This document shows, in pieces, positions 5,935 to 6,394 of a DNA stretch of 6,394 bases. Source of the DNA: Candidatus Wildermuthbacteria bacterium. Lineage in GTDB: Bacteria; Patescibacteriota; Minisyncoccia; Minisyncoccales; UBA10102. Each line of letters opens with the position of its first letter. Within the stretch, counting starts at the first letter, position 1. A program made the translations under genes and the position numbers. The notes under the pieces were generated by a model. It saw nothing but the letters and a program-made list of their open reading frames with translations. It was not told the DNA's origin and did not search any database. The stretch is from positions 1 through 6,394 of the forward strand of contig JACOVZ010000026.1 in NCBI GenBank assembly GCA_016177065.1, read 5' to 3'.

Positions 5935-6165
5935 CTAGGATGGGGAGAAAATCTCTACTTTTTCCCCTTGATCTTCAATCCTGACTATTTTTTTGAGGCC
6001 AGTATTGTATAGGGCCAACTGCGTTTTTGAAATTTTTTCAAGAAGCTCTTTCCCTTTCTTTATAGCCTCTTCATCACTTGGAGCTTCAAAATTCTTTTCA
6101 AAACCTCTATCACGACTTCTTAGGAGATCGGAGTTCACCCAATAATAAAATGCATACTTTTGCAT
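5935..6165 (-). CDS. small hypothetical protein, 76 residues
   Basis: Not recognised as a named family. The N-terminal part (about 2-28, KYAFYYWVNSDLL...FEKNFEAP) looks like beta strands. It is followed by a charged helix starting SDEEAIKKGKELLEKI (30-45), then LALYNTGLKKIVRIED (50-65) and a short acidic tail. This strand-helix-strand layout with an 'xAxSDEEAxxKAxxLL' helix is common in small proteins of reduced bacterial genomes and phages; I infer a soluble alpha/beta fold and no specific role. There is no signal peptide, membrane span or Cys. The gene is monocistronic: a promoter lies immediately upstream and a hairpin terminator downstream. The ATG at 6165 follows a run of seven G, three bases away, which acts as an unusual ribosome binding site. 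The consistent start, promoter and terminator support a real gene. Confidence 0.75.
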   Translation of the reverse strand: MQKYAFYYWVNSDLLRSRDRGFEKNFEAPSDEEAIKKGKELLEKISKTQLALYNTGLKKIVRIEDQGEKVEIFSPS

Positions 6166-6180
6166 GACCCCCCCTTTTTT
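6166..6180 (-). promoter_or_regulatory. homopolymeric G7 ribosome-binding tract
   Basis: On the minus strand, AAAAAAGGGGGGG (6168-6180) is followed by TC and then the ATG at 6165. The G run can pair with the CCUCC of 16S rRNA using one G-U wobble, and no other Shine-Dalgarno is present. The short gap to the ATG and the length of the run make this site unusual and prone to slippage. Confidence 0.5.
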
Positions 6181-6195
6181 GAAAATTGTGAATAC

Positions 6196-6224
6196 AGTCT
6201 ATATATTGCGCATTTTTTTGTCAA
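6196..6224 (-). promoter_or_regulatory. sigma-70-type promoter of the 76-residue gene
   Basis: A perfect TTGACA (6219-6224) is followed by a 17-nt spacer and TAGACT (6196-6201), which keeps the most conserved -10 bases (TA at the start, T at the end). Predicted start is near 6189, giving a leader of about 23 nt. The promoter overlaps the final codons and TAG stop of the upstream open frame. Confidence 0.6.
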
Positions 6225-6394
6225 GAAACCGCAGAAAGCGAGAAGGAATGAAATGGTTTTTGTTCCATGACTTTAATATCTTGTCATCTTTTTTATTCTC
6301 CAGACAAAACGAAAGCGCGGCCTTGCTTTCTTTTATTGTGCCTACGCACTCAAAAGGCTTAAATTTTCTTTTGCCAGTGAGTTCTCCTAGCAAA
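6199..6394 (-). CDS. C-terminal fragment of an unidentified protein (partial)
   Basis: The frame is open from the right edge and ends at a TAG (6199-6201), leaving about 64 residues. A TTG at the very edge could be a start, but there is no room to see a ribosome binding site, so the gene more likely begins outside the window. The fragment is basic and mixed in character (KRKFKPFECVGTIKES, SWNKNHFIPSRFLRFLDKK), with two Cys and no membrane segment or recognisable motif. It ends 33 nt before the 76-residue gene, and the promoter of that gene lies in its last codons. Its AT-rich composition resembles the neighbouring small gene more than murD. Chance openness over 195 nt is possible, hence the low confidence. 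Confidence 0.45.
   Translation of the reverse strand, partial: LLGELTGKRKFKPFECVGTIKESKAALSFCLENKKDDKILKSWNKNHFIPSRFLRFLDKKMRNI

Noticed and set aside
99..6394. CRISPR array, insertion sequence, tRNA or phage elements
   Set aside because: No regularly spaced repeats, transposase frame, terminal inverted repeats or tRNA-like fold were seen on either strand.

Overview
The window looks like chromosomal DNA from a small-genome bacterium, most plausibly a Candidate Phyla Radiation (Patescibacteria, Parcubacteria-like) lineage. This is an inference from compact, Lys/Ile-rich proteins, short versions of housekeeping enzymes, tight gene packing and a FtsW with the EPISDSIFAV form of its catalytic loop; no taxonomic marker was searched. 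UGA is used as an ordinary stop (gltX, ftsW, murD), which argues against the recoded lineages (code 4 or 25, e.g. Absconditabacteria/Gracilibacteria). All convincing genes lie on the minus strand, so the window reads biologically from right to left.

From right to left: (i) the 3' end of an unidentified gene runs in from the right edge (6394-6199). (ii) A 76-residue unknown protein follows (6165-5935), with its own sigma-70-type promoter, an A6G7 tract at its ribosome binding site and a hairpin terminator. (iii) A peptidoglycan/division operon murD-ftsW-murG (5844-2428) is the core of a dcw cluster. Its genes overlap by 23 and 4 nt, indicating translational coupling. (iv) A DUF5680-like protein (2361-1822) has the best promoter and the only consensus Shine-Dalgarno in the window, and is closed by a strong hairpin terminator. 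(v) gltX, glutamyl-tRNA synthetase (1754-330), follows. (vi) A small single-span membrane protein (300-49) appears to be driven by a promoter inside the end of gltX, giving a nearly leaderless mRNA. There is no stretch over 300 nt without a gene.

Functionally, MurD adds D-Glu to UDP-MurNAc-L-Ala in the cytoplasm. MurG converts lipid I to lipid II at the inner membrane face. FtsW polymerises lipid II at the septum together with a class b PBP. mraY, murC and ftsZ are not in view, and murG is followed by an unrelated gene rather than murC, so the dcw cluster is reduced or split. GltX supplies Glu-tRNA and is not part of that pathway.

Most of the window is ordinary housekeeping, and I did not find a convincing new biological system. 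The points most worth a second look are a compacted MurD that lacks a stretch near the central/C-terminal domain boundary, signs of very short 5' leaders at two genes, the homopolymer tract at the 76-residue gene, and a 16-nt resemblance to the 5' part of 23S rRNA at the left edge.
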